Source: Gentiana macrophylla
Lineage: Eukaryota; Streptophyta; Magnoliopsida; Gentianales; Gentianaceae
Length of the DNA: 64,000 nucleotides
Direction: 5' to 3'
Assembly: GCA_026214975.1 (NCBI GenBank)
Contig: CM047809.1
Location: 25,146,241-25,210,240, forward strand
The position numbers were made by a program, and so were the translations under genes. Below the pieces are notes generated by a model. It was not told the origin of the DNA. It was given only the letters and a program-made list of their open reading frames with translations, and made no database searches. This document shows positions 10,269 through 21,627 of the stretch, piece after piece. Numbering within the stretch: position 1 is the first letter of the stretch; each line of letters opens with the position of its first letter.

Positions 10269-12426
10269 AGCACTTAATCACCCATCAGCTGGAGCCTCCT
10301 AATGAGCAACCAAGTACGGACGATCAGGCCGACTCATACTTATGCTCCAAGCATTCCGATACCCACACGCTGCTGAATGAGTTGTAGACCATATTCGAGA
10401 GATATAGATCACCTGGGCATCAAACATAGCACTACACTGTGCCTTCCAAATATGCCACATCACCGAAACAAACTCTCCCACCTCATCCTTTGGCAACCTC
10501 TACAGCAACTGGGTAAAAACACCTCGGAAGTCTGCAGCCCTTGTCCTCCGCACCATCTCCGCATATGGGGTCAATTCTCAAATCCGAGCTACGAACTCAA
10601 ACTAAAAGAGCACATTCCACATCGTCTCATCTGCTGGCCACAGGAAAGGCACCACCTCCTCCCTAAACCACGCTTCTCCAGGTTGCATGTCGGCATACAG
10701 TTGTGCAGACATCGCCACAAGAAATGAGATACCCACTGATGGACATGAACACCCCCACACTACCTCCACACACTATCCGACCCTGCTGACGAGGATCCTC
10801 CCAAATTATGGCTCCCGCCCGGTATAGGGATACTGTTAAGAAGTGTCCAGACTTAATTGTGTAAATACCCCGTGATGTGATCCGCGGTGCAAATCAGATC
10901 TGAAAATTCCGAGGACTTGACTAAAGGCACCAATAAACGAGCATCTCGACCTTTGGTTAACCCGTAATAAAAAACCTTGGTACAAACTAAATCCTTAGAT
11001 TACCCGTATCTAAGAACCTCGGTGTGTGGACACGTACAAAGTACACTCACGACCTTGATAAATCCGGTTGGAATCCTCCATGCGAGAAAACTCACCAAAA
11101 CTTAGTCTCTTTAAATGAAGTGAATATCTCTCAAATTATTCAACTGATTACATATGATGCGTTTTTTTTGCTAGAATAAAAGACATAAACTACTCTCAAA
11201 GCGATGTGATACAAAGTCATTTAATAGAAATAAAAATAAAAGAAATAAATACTAATAAAATTCTAAGAAAATCTGCCAAACTTGCAATGTGGGATAAAAT
11301 GCCGGCTTCTTCCACTCTGCTTCTTTTTCTTCTTTTTTCCTTTGAAAACAATCATGAATATTGCCCGGGATCACATTATTCCCTCCCGGTTCGGGAAGGA
11401 TTCAACCTCGAATCCGAACATCAGCATCTCGCACAATGCTCGGTGTAATGGATTTTCTCTCCATTTTGGCTACAACTTTAATAGCGTGAAATGGTGGATC
11501 TTTATGTACCAGCAATAAAAAAAGGAGAACCCGAACAAACAGCCAATAAAATTAAACACGTATTCTTTTCTCCACTTTGCACTGCATAATGTACACCCAT
11601 TTTTTGCCTTTTAACCTCCCGACTCTGAGCAATTTTAAGTTGCTCCGCATGTGCTTCTTAGGGTGATGATGAAACAAAAGTAACCTCGTTGCCCCGGTGA
11701 TGTAATGCGTACGTGTTCAAGAACCTATCATAGTTAACCCATCACCCCGCCTATCGTAATTCCAAATCCATTTATCCAAGTGATGCCCTGAGCCACAGGG
11801 GTGTTTAAAATGGTATGACACTCCCACGATAAAAAACACTCCCGCACCCGGCCTACATCCCACCGTCGTGTACCTGGGATCATCAAGTTTGATACCTTAG
11901 TATCTATAGGACATGCAAGAACCGTAAATAGAATCCCGAAACTTGGTTTTAGCGTGGTCCAAGCAATGTAGAAAACAAAGACCGATGTTCCATCTCCAAC
12001 CACCGCAAGCCATTCAGCAGAAGATCATGTTTTTCAAGAATACTACGTCACATAATGGATGGCCATCCAGTAAGGTTAGACACGAAGAAAGATGAGCCAA
12101 TAAAATACTTAGCCCCCAACACCTGCCCCACCAGCTAAGTTGGAAGTGATAATAGACGCCACACATGTTTAGCTAATAATACCAAATTGATGAACTCAAG
12201 ATCCCGGAATCCAAATCCACCCATGTTTTTAGGCAGGCCGCAAGTCTGCCAACTCTTCTAATGCACCCTCCGACGCTGATCCGTATCCCCTAGAAGAAAC
12301 CCTGAAACCTCTTTCTCTAGCTCTCATGTGACTGTACTTTCTTTTGTTAAGAAAGTATGACTTTATTGAGAATCTTGAAACACTGCATAATGTAAGTCGG
12401 TATGGCCTGCAGAAAAAACTTGATCA
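10269..12426 (-). pseudogene. LINE post-palm region and linker, heavily broken
   Basis: The best-preserved part, 11734-12003 on the - strand, reads VGDGTSVFVF...AWTT, DTKVSNLMIPGTRRWDVGRV and ILNTPVAQG. Plant LINEs carry these phrases between the palm and the zinc-binding domain. At 10299-10496 the phrase GEFVSVMWHIWKAQCSAMFD precedes RNase H in such LINEs. The zinc-binding domain itself should fall near 10500-10900, but it is too frame-broken to read with confidence. Confidence 0.65.
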
Positions 12427-12768
12427 TCATATCCTTCTCCGCCGGAGATAGCAGTATATATTCTTCCATATACATTCTCTAAAGAATGCAAAGCCCTGCC
12501 TCTTATTACGCCCCATCATATACATAAGCCCCAGGTATTTTCCCGACCTATCCTCACAAGGCATTTGCAGCATATCCAACACATGTTCTCGTACGCCAGT
12601 GGAAACCCCACTACTAAAGTACATGCTGTACTTATGAAAATTTATGGCCTGGCCTGACAACTCTCCATATCTCTGAAAAATATCTAGAAGGTTCTTAACT
12701 GCTCCCTCATCAAGCTTGAAGAATGGCATGCTGTCATCTGTAAATAAAAGGTGTGACTGCTGGATATA
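12427..12768 (-). pseudogene. LINE reverse transcriptase, palm fragment
   Basis: The - strand reads QQSHLLFTDDSMPFFK, the C-motif of plant LINE reverse transcriptases, with the catalytic Asp pair at 12733-12744. The usual Tyr-Ala before it is Phe-Thr. It goes on with LLDIFQRYGELSGQAINFHK and KYLGL, conserved after the palm. Residues encoded beyond 12768 are not LINE-like and mark the junction with the neighbouring LTR block. Fingers and the first catalytic Asp are absent, so it cannot be active. Confidence 0.8.
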
Positions 12769-14440
12769 CAGAAACACGAATCCGGATCCAATCCATAATT
12801 GGATCGTCAGATCTGATTCACAGCACCGATCGAGACACTCGATCATGCACAGCGGAAGCTACGAATTAAATTCACATGCGATTTTACCACGATTTAATTC
12901 ACAAGATTAATTAATATAACTACAAGAAAGTAGAAGATTTACCCACCAGAAGAGAAGCCGTGATCTTCCGGATTGTATCTCCGAGCGACGATTGGTGGAC
13001 GTCGATCCTTGTAGTAGAACCTCCTTGAATATGCTTAAGAAAAACTCTAGTTTTTCTTCTCCCAATGGCTAAGACAAGAAAACCAAATTTCTCTATTTAA
13101 TTCAAAATAGGTGTCGCCCTTTTTTCCTCGAAAATGGCGTTGGTTTTTGCCCCTTTCAATTTGGTGTTGGGAGAAACTCTCTTTATATAGGCTAATAACC
13201 AAATAGTTTGTGAGTTTATCTTATACACACATATTTATCTTTTCCTTTAAGGAAAAGAAAAACCTTTATCCAATAGGAAAATAAATTTCCTATTTATCCA
13301 ATAAGAAAACTAATTTCTTATTTATAATTATTTAACACATAAATAATTATATTATCCACATTATAATTCCTTTTCCTAAAATCAAAAAAATATGGCGCCA
13401 TTTTTATGCCATTTGGGATAATAGAAAATGTGTTTTCTATATTACATATTATTTACCGAATAAATAATATCCGCATATTTATTAAATAGACCAAATATTT
13501 AATTTATTCTCGAGGTTCTAAAATTTAAGAATTCACTCGCGTGTTATGATCCAACCCGGGGACCATGGACCTATAACCAGTAGCTACAATAAAATAAAAA
13601 AAATATTCAACGTACAGAACATTTCTATTCAACTTATTAATTCTGGAATTACGCCACCATAAATCCGAAACTGAACTGTATCGATTATAGATATAACTTA
13701 TTCCAAAGCGTCGAGTCAATAAGTGTCCATTGATATAATCATTACATACAGATTAACCCTCCATAGACTATCCGGATCAAAGCGGGAATACTTCCGTAAA
13801 CCTTCTTCATTACATCTTATCCTTATTTACCATTAACCCACTAGTGATCAATTAGTTCATAACCAATATGAACTCGGTCGATCGATCAGTTTCTAGGATC
13901 AACAAATAAGGAGATTGTCTTTCTACTGCCCGCAGAAAGGAATGGATTCCATATCTGTGAGACATACACTCCTCACTCATTCCAGAATAGTGCCAACGTG
14001 AAAGTGATTCGGTCCGCGCCTATTAGCAATTCTTAACAAACACATCAAACCCTATCATGAAACAAGCAGGCGTCTGCAATCACTTCAGGATTAAGGTTAA
14101 TCCATATATGATCATCTTGTGATTTAATAAGATTTCTCAATCGTGGAATTATATAAGAAATGTAGATTAAATCGGTCCAGTCCTACATGACTACATCATA
14201 TATAAATGCCTCACTTTGATAACCAATATCGACGGTCCGGATAAGACGGTCACACCTTGAAGTGTTCTGGGCGCATTAATGATGGTTTAATCAATAGACA
14301 CCATACTTTGATTAAGTTCACCATGGACTAATAGTTCATAGGTTAGTGATCCGAAATCACTTTCCTTATCCTTTACTTTCTTTTATTAATATTTAGGATT
14401 AGTCTTTAACTTATTTAGTTTAGATGACTTACACTTGTAG
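12769..14440 (-). repeat. Copia LTR-like block, - orientation, borders uncertain
   Basis: About 1.67 kb with no coding. On the - strand it has the make-up of a long copia LTR: a TATA box (13182-13190), a leader, and near the 3' side CTTCCGCTGTGCATGATCG (complement of about 12833-12851). That last phrase parallels TTCCGCTGCGTTCCCGCG at the end of the solo LTR at 56173-58146. I found no convincing target duplication, so it may be a truncated or solo LTR. The left border is set by the end of LINE homology and the right border by the start of a coding relic. Confidence 0.5.
13182..13190 (-). promoter_or_regulatory. TATA box of the copia LTR-like block
   Basis: The - strand reads CTATATAAAG about 1.2 kb into the block, followed by a pyrimidine-rich leader. 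This suits an LTR promoter reading leftward. Confidence 0.45.
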
Positions 14441-14718
14441 ACATTCACCTTCCCATTCTTGGCTTCTTTAAAGAAAATGGACGTGAAATAGCGGTTCATT
14501 TGAGCAGGCACTACTCGTGACTGTGGGATGTCTAGCGAGATTGATACCAAATCATTCTCATCATCTCTGAACTAATTTCATTTGTCTCACGTTCAACACG
14601 AGTGACAGTAGTGATATACTTACTAATGTCACTTATGTTTGAAGGCTTAAGAGGGAAATCCTCCACCAAAAAATTAATTGCATTCTTGATTTATGAGTTC
14701 AACGTTCTTGTTACTTTT
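14441..14718 (-). pseudogene. Unassigned coding relic
   Basis: The - strand carries two adjoining open stretches in different frames: first INFLVEDFPLKPSNISDISK and ITTVTRVERETNEISSEMMR, then SISLDIPQSRVVPAQMNRYF and SIFFKEAKNGKVNVYK. The composition looks like real protein and one frameshift would join them. I do not recognise the family and assign no function. It is cut on the right by the LTR starting at 14719 and on the left by the copia LTR-like block, so it predates at least one of these. It could be a host-gene exon or a retrotransposon gag relic. Confidence 0.35.
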
Positions 14719-16180
14719 TGATGACGGTCAAAATATACCCGTAAAAGTCATCAACATTATCCTTAAATCGGGCCTAATAATATATATTTTATATTACATC
14801 ATATGGTTATATTTATTATTTAATGTATTGTGATTTATAAAATATAATTTGGTATTTATCCATTTTTTATTATTTAAATATGATTTATTTCGGGATAATT
14901 ATTTATTTTGTAGATTGAGATAATTTTTGGAGGATAATTATTAATGGAAGAATTAAACTACAAGATAAATCCAAGCAAATACGGATGCATTGAAGATAAA
15001 GATCGGATAAGCGAAAAAAAGAGAGAGTAAGGCAAGACAAAAGCCGGCAAGCCAATCCAATGAAGATTGGCGCCGACATATGGAGGCCGCATGCAAGGGG
15101 CGCATTTTGTGACCTTATCCTAAGATTAGCCGGGAATTATCCTAATGTGTTTTCAAACTCCTTTTGAATTTAGGAAAACTATTTCAGATTGGTTTAGGTT
15201 TATCCTATGTAAATTTCTCCCCTATATATTTACATACACACGCCACACACAAACACACCACAATACACACAATTCATAATAAAATCTTCAGTTTTACTTG
15301 GAGCAGTTTTTTACAATTTCTTCAATTATGTAAGTTCTTATATTTATTTTCTCTTAGTTTCTTATAATTAATTTTCCCCAATTATTATTTATCGTTTGAG
15401 ATTGTTATTTCTTAGTTAAATGATGTAGATCTAGGATTACGGCGTGAGGCGGTGGGGATTCCTCGTCTATAAGGATCCACACGCCCACGTCTATGTTTTG
15501 TGATCTATGTATGATTTTATTTCGATTAATAATCGTGCTTCTAGTAGGTATATCTAGTTACTTTATGAGCTTCTATTTTATCCGATAAGTATAGAGAAAC
15601 GCTAAGATTTAGTTTTTCGCCGAGTCAATCTAGCCACGTCTTTATGGTGTGATTGTCCAATTAGAATTTCTTATCTTAGTAGGTATGGCTACGGCTACGT
15701 TGCTCGTCTGTTTTAATTAAAACGTGTAGTGAGGAAATACCAATATAGTGCTCTAGGTCGGCTCATGAATTGATCTTTCGGGACTTTCAAATGAGATCTA
15801 GATCTGTGTTATATTAGGGAATTACGCGCACCTGATTACACGTAAATCATAGATTAACAGGATACCTAAAAAGTTAGTGTTAATGGGACGGAGACTGATG
15901 AGACCGCTTAGGAAGTACGCCTGAACAAAGGAATGTTGCCTAGGTGAGGAATACGGTTAATATCGGCATCCCTAGTCTTGTAAGCGTGCGAGTCATATGA
16001 GATGGAGGCCGAAAAAGCGAAGTCACGTGTGCAACGACTATTTGGAACGAGTGAGGATTTTCCGTCTTAGTGCAAGATTGCCTGACGGAAGCCTCAATAT
16101 TTTCTTTCGTTAAGATTTTTTTTTTTGTTTTTTTGTTTTTTTTGTATTAGGTGCTTGAGAAATGTCCCGACTCATTTGCT
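14719..16180 (+). repeat. Athila-type LTR, probably incomplete
   Basis: Starts TGATGACGGTCAAAATATACC, nearly identical to the start of the 3' LTR at 2334. It shares overall layout with it: AT-rich U3, TATA box at 15222-15230, then a long leader with CTAGATCTAGATCT-like phrases. There is no purine tract upstream, so it is a 5' LTR or a solo/truncated LTR. The usual 3' end phrase (CTCTGTGGGATTCGACC) is not seen and no target duplication was found. The right border near the T-rich stretch at 16110-16145 is a guess. Confidence 0.55.
15222..15230 (+). promoter_or_regulatory. TATA box of the Athila-type LTR
   Basis: CTATATATT about 500 bp into the LTR, followed by an A/C-rich leader (ACACACGCCACACAC). 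Confidence 0.5.
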
Positions 16181-16428
16181 GACTAGATATGCTTTATCAT
16201 CTTTGGGTGTAACTTCGTGTGGCAGCAAACCTCCCAACGATGTCTTTTCTGCTTGTTTGAAGGATATTAAGGAATAAATTTCATATCCCTACAAAAAAAA
16301 ACATACTAATTGGTTAAAAAATTAAAAATTTCCGTTTAATATTTATGATAGTAATAACTGTTATCCTAAAAATCAAAATACTTTTTTTTATTTTATATAT
16401 TTATAAAATTTCAGATAACGTGTATTAT

Positions 16429-16560
16429 GTACGTACATACCCTAGTGGTAAATCCACTGCGCCTAACAACTGCCTCAGTGGAGAGAATTGAGGTTTCAAC
16501 CTCGTTTGAGACGTTTAAATGGGTGTGTGTTTCTTTCGTCTCCGAAAAAAAAAAAAAAAA
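16429..16560 (+). mobile_element. tRNA-derived SINE, 132 bp
   Basis: Contains an A-box-like TAGTGGTAAATCC (16443-16455) and a B-box-like GAGGTTTCAACCTCG (16490-16504) and ends in about 16 As (16545-16560). It is flanked by the perfect 12-bp direct repeat AACGTGTATTAT (16417-16428 and 16561-16572). A Pol III promoter, an A tail and a long target duplication define a plant SINE copied by LINE machinery. The perfect duplication suggests a fairly recent insertion. No protein is encoded. Confidence 0.92.
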
Positions 16561-16662
16561 AACGTGTATTATTTCCAAATCACACATTGTTTTTGCTTTG
16601 GATCTTCCTAAATGTCTTTGTAGTATAAAATTTACTTATGACTCAGTCTTAGCCTATCATCA

Positions 16663-16740
<78 letters not shown>
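16663..16740. repeat. (ATT)26 microsatellite
   Basis: Twenty-six uninterrupted ATT units. It gives a spurious poly-Leu reading frame on the + strand. Confidence 0.97.
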
Positions 16741-16741
<1 letters not shown>

Positions 16742-17237
16742 CAGCATGTCTTATTATTTCGGCAGTTTCGATTTTGAAATTAAAATATGGACAATTAGAC
16801 GTACATGTGGCATCAACAATCCAGTTATATATTAATTTTTAGAAGTCTCTATTTTAATTCTTCATCAAAATTATGAAAGATCATAATAAAAAAAAAGGTA
16901 TTTTGAATATAATTTTTGGTAGCTGGCAATGTTTTTTTGTAATTAGTATTTGAGGCTTTCTCTCATTATTATAGTAGATATAAAATTCGTATATTCAATT
17001 TTATATCTCAAAAAGTTGAATTCCAAACTTGACATACGGAAGTGTATATTTTTAAGCTAGGGAGGCAAGGCCATTATGCTTTCTTCTGTTTTATGTGCTT
17101 TGTCTGGCTATGTTATGAACTTTTTTTTATTCTTTCCAAATATACATATATTGATAAGTCTAAAGGAAAGGCTAATTTTTAATGGAAGGGTGAGAGGGTG
17201 TTTAGAAACGAAAAACTTGATATTTTTATAATACTTT
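16741..17237. other. AT-rich spacer, no gene seen
   Basis: About 500 bp between the ATT microsatellite and the 5' LTR of the next copia element. I see no coding region, inverted repeat or element border. Confidence 0.5.
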
Positions 17238-17455
17238 TATTATGTAATAATATATTTTGGATTGTCTATTGATATTATTGATTCTGATTGATCTTTTATA
17301 ATATTACGATTCTATTCATTTATTGTATTCACACATAGAATATACTATAAATACCCCTTTATACCATTGAAATAATACACAAGCATTATTCGCCTTCTTC
17401 TCCATCTTTGTTTTTCTTCTTGTTCTTTCTCTTTTATTTTCTTAGTTTTATAACA
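17238..17455 (+). repeat. 5' LTR of element O
   Basis: 218 bp, beginning TATTATGTAATAATATATTT and ending TTTTATAACA. It holds a TATA box (CTATAAATA, 17345-17353) and a pyrimidine-rich R/U5 (CTTCTTGTTCTTTC). It matches 32503-32721 with scattered substitutions and a short indel. The purine tract of the 3' LTR puts the border at TATTATG, so the element starts TA rather than the usual TG. Confidence 0.88.
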
Positions 17456-17470
17456 CGTTATCAGCACGAG
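17456..17470 (+). other. Putative primer-binding site of element O
   Basis: CGTTATCAGCACGAG directly follows the 5' LTR. TATCAG is shared with the initiator-Met tRNA site used by most plant copia elements (TGGTATCAGAGC), but the rest differs. The tRNA identity is not settled. Confidence 0.5.
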
Positions 17471-18740
17471 ACTATACCATTAGCTTTCCCAATGATAAAC
17501 AGTCAAGCATACACTCAACGAAGCAATGCATGCAACAGAGTCATACAAGACATCATAGATAAAGATCATTGAAAGGTGAGGTAAAATGTGATCCTTTTAT
17601 TTATTTTATGATTTATATATGATGAAAATTGTTATATAATTTATTATTATATATCATATGTAATATGAGTATAAGATCGATGTTAATGATATTGAAGACA
17701 TCAAACCATAATAAATAAGAAGATATGATCACAAAAGAGTTTGATCAAAAGAGAAAAAAACTGTTTGTCTTTTAAACAATTTGGGAAAGAAGATATGATA
17801 CATGTAGTTGATCAATGTTTGAAACGAGCATCTAATGGAACATAAGTCCATAAGAAACTATAAAGCTTGAAAAAAGTGATTATGAAATTAACATAAATAG
17901 ACATGTCAAACAACGACAAAAGTGAATATGAAATTCACATAAATAAATGTTAGACATGTCGAATATTCATAAAACTCAATATGAGATTAATAAAAATAAA
18001 AAGGTGGACAAGTCATTCATTAAAAGACTTAAAGATCTGAAATTCATTTAAATTGGCATATTTCCATGATTGATCTAATATTCAGAGATAAGAAATCTAC
18101 TGAATATATCATGAGATGTTCAAGATCACCATTTGAGAAAAAAATTAAATCACCTTTTTATGATGATGATATGCTCCTGAAGCAACGATATCAATTAAAG
18201 TGATTTATGATGTCTATGAAATTGATTATGATTTTGTATCTTAAATGAAAAATAACAAATCACTAGATGTGGAGTTATGAAAACAAATAGAGTCATCATT
18301 GATATGACGAATGACACCCGACCAAATTATGACAGTTCATTTTTCATAAATAACGTGACTCAACTTCTAAATACTTAGTTATGGTCGTGGAGGAGGACAT
18401 TATGGATACAGTCCTAATAAAATATTTAAACGATTGATACAATAATCATAATAAGAAATGAAATGATCTTTAGAAGATCAATCCACGCATCATAATTAGT
18501 GGTAATATTGAGAAAATCAATTTATACAATGCATCAAAATTTTAGCATTGTTTGTGCATGATTAAATGAAGTGTTTTCTTGTATTGATCTTATTTTGATA
18601 TGGTTGGAGTATTTTTTAATGAAGGATGAAGAAAAATCCCATAGTCACGGAATAAGGTGTCATGCAGGAAGAAACACATACATTTATATGTTTTCCTTTA
18701 TAGCAAGTTATTTCTGATTATGACGTTGATTCTGTGTAAT
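17471..18740 (+). pseudogene. Element O gag region, heavily decayed
   Basis: This is where gag should lie. The clearest remnant is YGRGGGHYGYSPN at about 18379-18417, like the RGRG..Y.YGPN stretch before the zinc knuckle of related copia gags. Short phrases such as LNGIEYIMRCSRSPFEK-like fragments around 18090-18140 suggest capsid homology. No frame is open for more than about 40 codons. It is interrupted on the right by the hAT element at 18741. Confidence 0.5.
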
Positions 18741-19130
18741 TAGGGGCGCCCTTGTGTGGGGCAAGAGGGCCAATGGCTCCTGGGCCACAAATCAATGAAT
18801 TTAAGCTACCATGAAAAATTCGACCTAATATTATATATATACTGTATTTATATGAACAAGTAATATGTTACTTTAATGGTTAACATTGTAGTAATCTAAA
18901 CATGCGACCCGGTTTCGAATCTTGCTAGATACAATAAGTTTTGCTTTTTTAAACTAGGACTAGGAGTCAAATAAATATGGTTTTTTTTTTCCTTCCAAAC
19001 CCATTACTATCTCACGCAACTTTTTTATTTTATTTATTTTTATATATGTTTTGGTTACTGTTTTTTTTAAGGGGCGAGGGCCTAAAATTCTTTTTGGCCC
19101 CGGGCCTAAATTTGGACAGGGATGTCCCTG
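18741..19130. mobile_element. Non-autonomous hAT transposon, 390 bp
   Basis: Bounded by an imperfect inverted repeat (left TAGGGGCGCCC, right GATGTCCCTG, whose complement is CAGGGACATC) and flanked by the perfect 8-bp direct repeat TGTGTAAT (18733-18740 and 19131-19138). There is no transposase. The interior holds a strong B-box-like GGTTTCGAATC (18911-18921), an A-box-like TTACTTTAATGGTTAAC just before it, and GGGCC-rich patches, like the larger hAT element at 4085. Its right half is included in a 326-bp tandem duplication. Confidence 0.88.
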
Positions 19131-19618
19131 TGTGTAATAATAGCAAAATCGTCTTTCTATATATAATTAAATATTTGATTTATATAAGTCATGCTTATTA
19201 CACGATTGCTCGAATCTTCAGCTTAATGGATTAAAGAATTGCATCTTTGATAATCTTATCAAATAACTTTTGATATATAAATTTAGCTCTTATCAAATAA
19301 ATAGGGTTTTTTTTCCTTCCAAACCCATTACTATCTCACTTAACTTTTTATTTTATTTTTTTATATATGTTTTGGTTATTGTTTTTTTTTTTTTTTAAGA
19401 AGCGAGGCCTAAAATTCTTTTATGGCGGCCTAAATTTAGACGAGGGACGCGCATGTGTGTAATAATAACAAAATCGTCTTTCCATATATAATTAAATATT
19501 TGATTTATATAAGTCATGCTTATTACACGATTGCTCGAATCTTCAGCTTAATGGATTAAAGAATTGCATCTTTGATAATCTTATCAACTAACTTTTGATA
19601 TATAAATTTAGCTCTTAT
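18967..19618. repeat. Tandem duplication, 2 x 326 bp
   Basis: 18967-19292 and 19293-19618 match along their whole length, from TCAAATAAATA through TATAAATTTAGCTCTTAT. The unit begins inside the hAT element and ends in its right flank, so copy 2 repeats the right half of the transposon plus about 160 bp of flank. Copy 2 has a degraded transposon end (GAGGGACGCGCATG in place of CAGGGATGTCCCTG) and a longer T run. Confidence 0.92.
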
Positions 19619-19686
19619 GATTGTAAGATCGTAGATTATGATGCAACCATTGCTTGTTTGACAAATCTTATATACTAGCCTAAAAA

Positions 19687-19705
19687 CCCGTGCATCATGC
19701 ACGGG
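19687..19705. repeat. Perfect hairpin, 8-bp stem
   Basis: CCCGTGCATCATGCACGGG has an 8-bp perfect stem and a TCA loop, and is preceded by TATACTAGCCTAAAAA. Similar phrases are dispersed in plant genomes near the ends of some transposons, possibly Helitrons. I cannot find the matching other end here. Confidence 0.6.
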
Positions 19706-21435
19706 GTGACATAAAATTAAGAAATCAAAGATATTTTATAGTAAGACTGTTAAAGTTAAATTGTATCAAATGAAATGCATCACATTTTTTTTCTTTCTTT
19801 TTCACATAATACATATCTACTATATAAAATAGACTAAAATAAAATGAGATAAAAACTATCATTTGATATAATTTTTTTAGGATGGTTGTATTCTAAAAAA
19901 AATCACATCAAATAGGTTACAGAGATTCTCCACAAATCAATATTTGATGAATATTTGAGAAAATGCAAACAACTATTTTCTCATATAATTTGTAAATTTC
20001 TTGGTGACAATTTTTATGAAGTTCTAGCTCTATCACCATGTGTGACATCACTCCATTTTGCAATGTGATTGCTAGAAATAAGGCAATAAACCAAACAAAA
20101 AATTTATGAAAAAAAATGCAAAAATAATTACAAAACATGTGCTTACAGCTTCAAGCCAATAGCCCTCCCTCATCCATTAACAATCCTTTCCCAATCTGCA
20201 TAATAATACATAAGTCGAATCAAGCATGAAAGATGAGTACTGAAAAATATAGTGTAGCAACATTTTTGGATTGGGATTCCACGATTTTCTTTTTTAATTC
20301 CACATTTAATCATTTGAATTCCAAGTGATATATATAGCAGATGTAACACACCCAAAACAAAGCCTTCAAATTTCAACGGTGAATTGAATCAGAGATTTGG
20401 AAAGAAGAAAAAAAAAACTAATTGCAATATACACCAAAAGTAAGTCAAACAGAGTTACGTCTCTCCCTTCTAACCTTTTGGCTTTTACATGCCAGCTTTG
20501 ATGCGAACCTGAGACATAATTTGATTTTAAATGCATTCTAAAACATATAGATAAATAGATAGATAGATTAGATCCTTCTTGCCGCTATTCATCTCAACGT
20601 GACTTCCACTAATATATATTTTGCATATCAATTTGAAGGGAATATTTTGTGGGCAAGGTTATTATTATTTTTTTTTAATTGAGATTTTTTCCGCTCAACT
20701 TAAAACACAGTGAACTTGTGCATAAAGATAAATTGATAACAAAAAGAAAATAGTAGAAAAAATTAACTAAATATGTAAAACACCATAGAACTCTCATTTC
20801 AAACAAATGGGGGATTTTTTTCATACCTACAATGTTGTTTCAACCATTGTTGCAAAATAAAATATAAAATGCATCCCAAATTCGGCATTGCTACAATATA
20901 AGAAAGTTCAAAGAAATTGTCAAAAAAGAAGAAGAAGATTCACACGCAGGCTACATACTTTGCTGAAATGGCCCCCCATCGATGCTCTCCTCCTATTTCA
21001 TCTGTGAAAACAAAATAATGAGTGACCACTATTACGGGATCTTAGAAGGCATATTTAAATTTTCAAAATTCGAAAGTTTGAGTCAAGTAATTATTGTAAT
21101 ATGAAAGATTTTTTGAAGAACAATATATGGTAATTATGGTAATATGAGAGATTTAATAATTATGGAAATAATTATGATTCTTAGAAATCAAATTTCAATA
21201 TTCAAAATTCGAAAGTTTGAATTCAATAATTATGGTAATATGAGAGATTTAAATAGTAATAATTGAGATGAGGATTGAAATCCGGGTATGGGTTTCCAAT
21301 TGGGTAATTGATTTTATAGACCTTCTAAAACATATATATAGATAGATGATGTCAATTGTAATTTCGTCAAGTAGAATCATACGTATTAACTAACTGTAAA
21401 AATATGATTGATGACAAAATATATGGTCATCATAG

Positions 21436-21470
<35 letters not shown>

Positions 21471-21627
21471 GAAAGAAACTTGTGGGGTTTTTCCGTCCAA
21501 AGCGTATCACCAGGTAAATGACCTTTAAATATAAATTATTATACTGCCAAAAAAATGTTGCTACCTAATTGTACGTGGTATTAAATCAATATATATGAAT
21601 ATCATATAATTAATGGGGGGTGGGGGG
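19706..21627. other. AT-rich interval inside element O, unassigned
   Basis: About 1.9 kb without coding. It contains a direct repeat (TTCAAAATTCGAAAGTTTGA at about 21060 and again at about 21200, each followed by TAATAT and GAGAGATTTA-like text). Two similar A/T words sit at 20541-20570 and 21327-21348 (CTAAAACATATA..GATAGAT). A 31-base T run lies near 21440. It is probably another insertion into element O, since it does not fit between its gag and protease. Confidence 0.45.

Larger units (their letters stand above)
9811..12768 (-). mobile_element. L1-type LINE with RNase H, - strand, 5'-truncated
   Basis: On the - strand the order is reverse transcriptase palm (12427-12768), post-palm region (11734-12003), linker with an FVSVMWHIWKAQ phrase (10299-10496) and RNase H (9844-10268). 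A run of ten Ts at 9811-9820 reads as a short A tail on the - strand, consistent with the LINE 3' end. The upstream half (ORF1, endonuclease, fingers of the RT) is missing. The 5' side abuts a copia LTR-like block at about 12769, so truncation or later disruption cannot be told apart. It differs from the + strand LINE by its fused RNase H. Confidence 0.8.

Noticed and set aside
16427..16777. 116-residue open frame ending in poly-Leu
   Set aside because: It runs through the SINE and the (ATT)26 microsatellite; the poly-Leu is the repeat itself.
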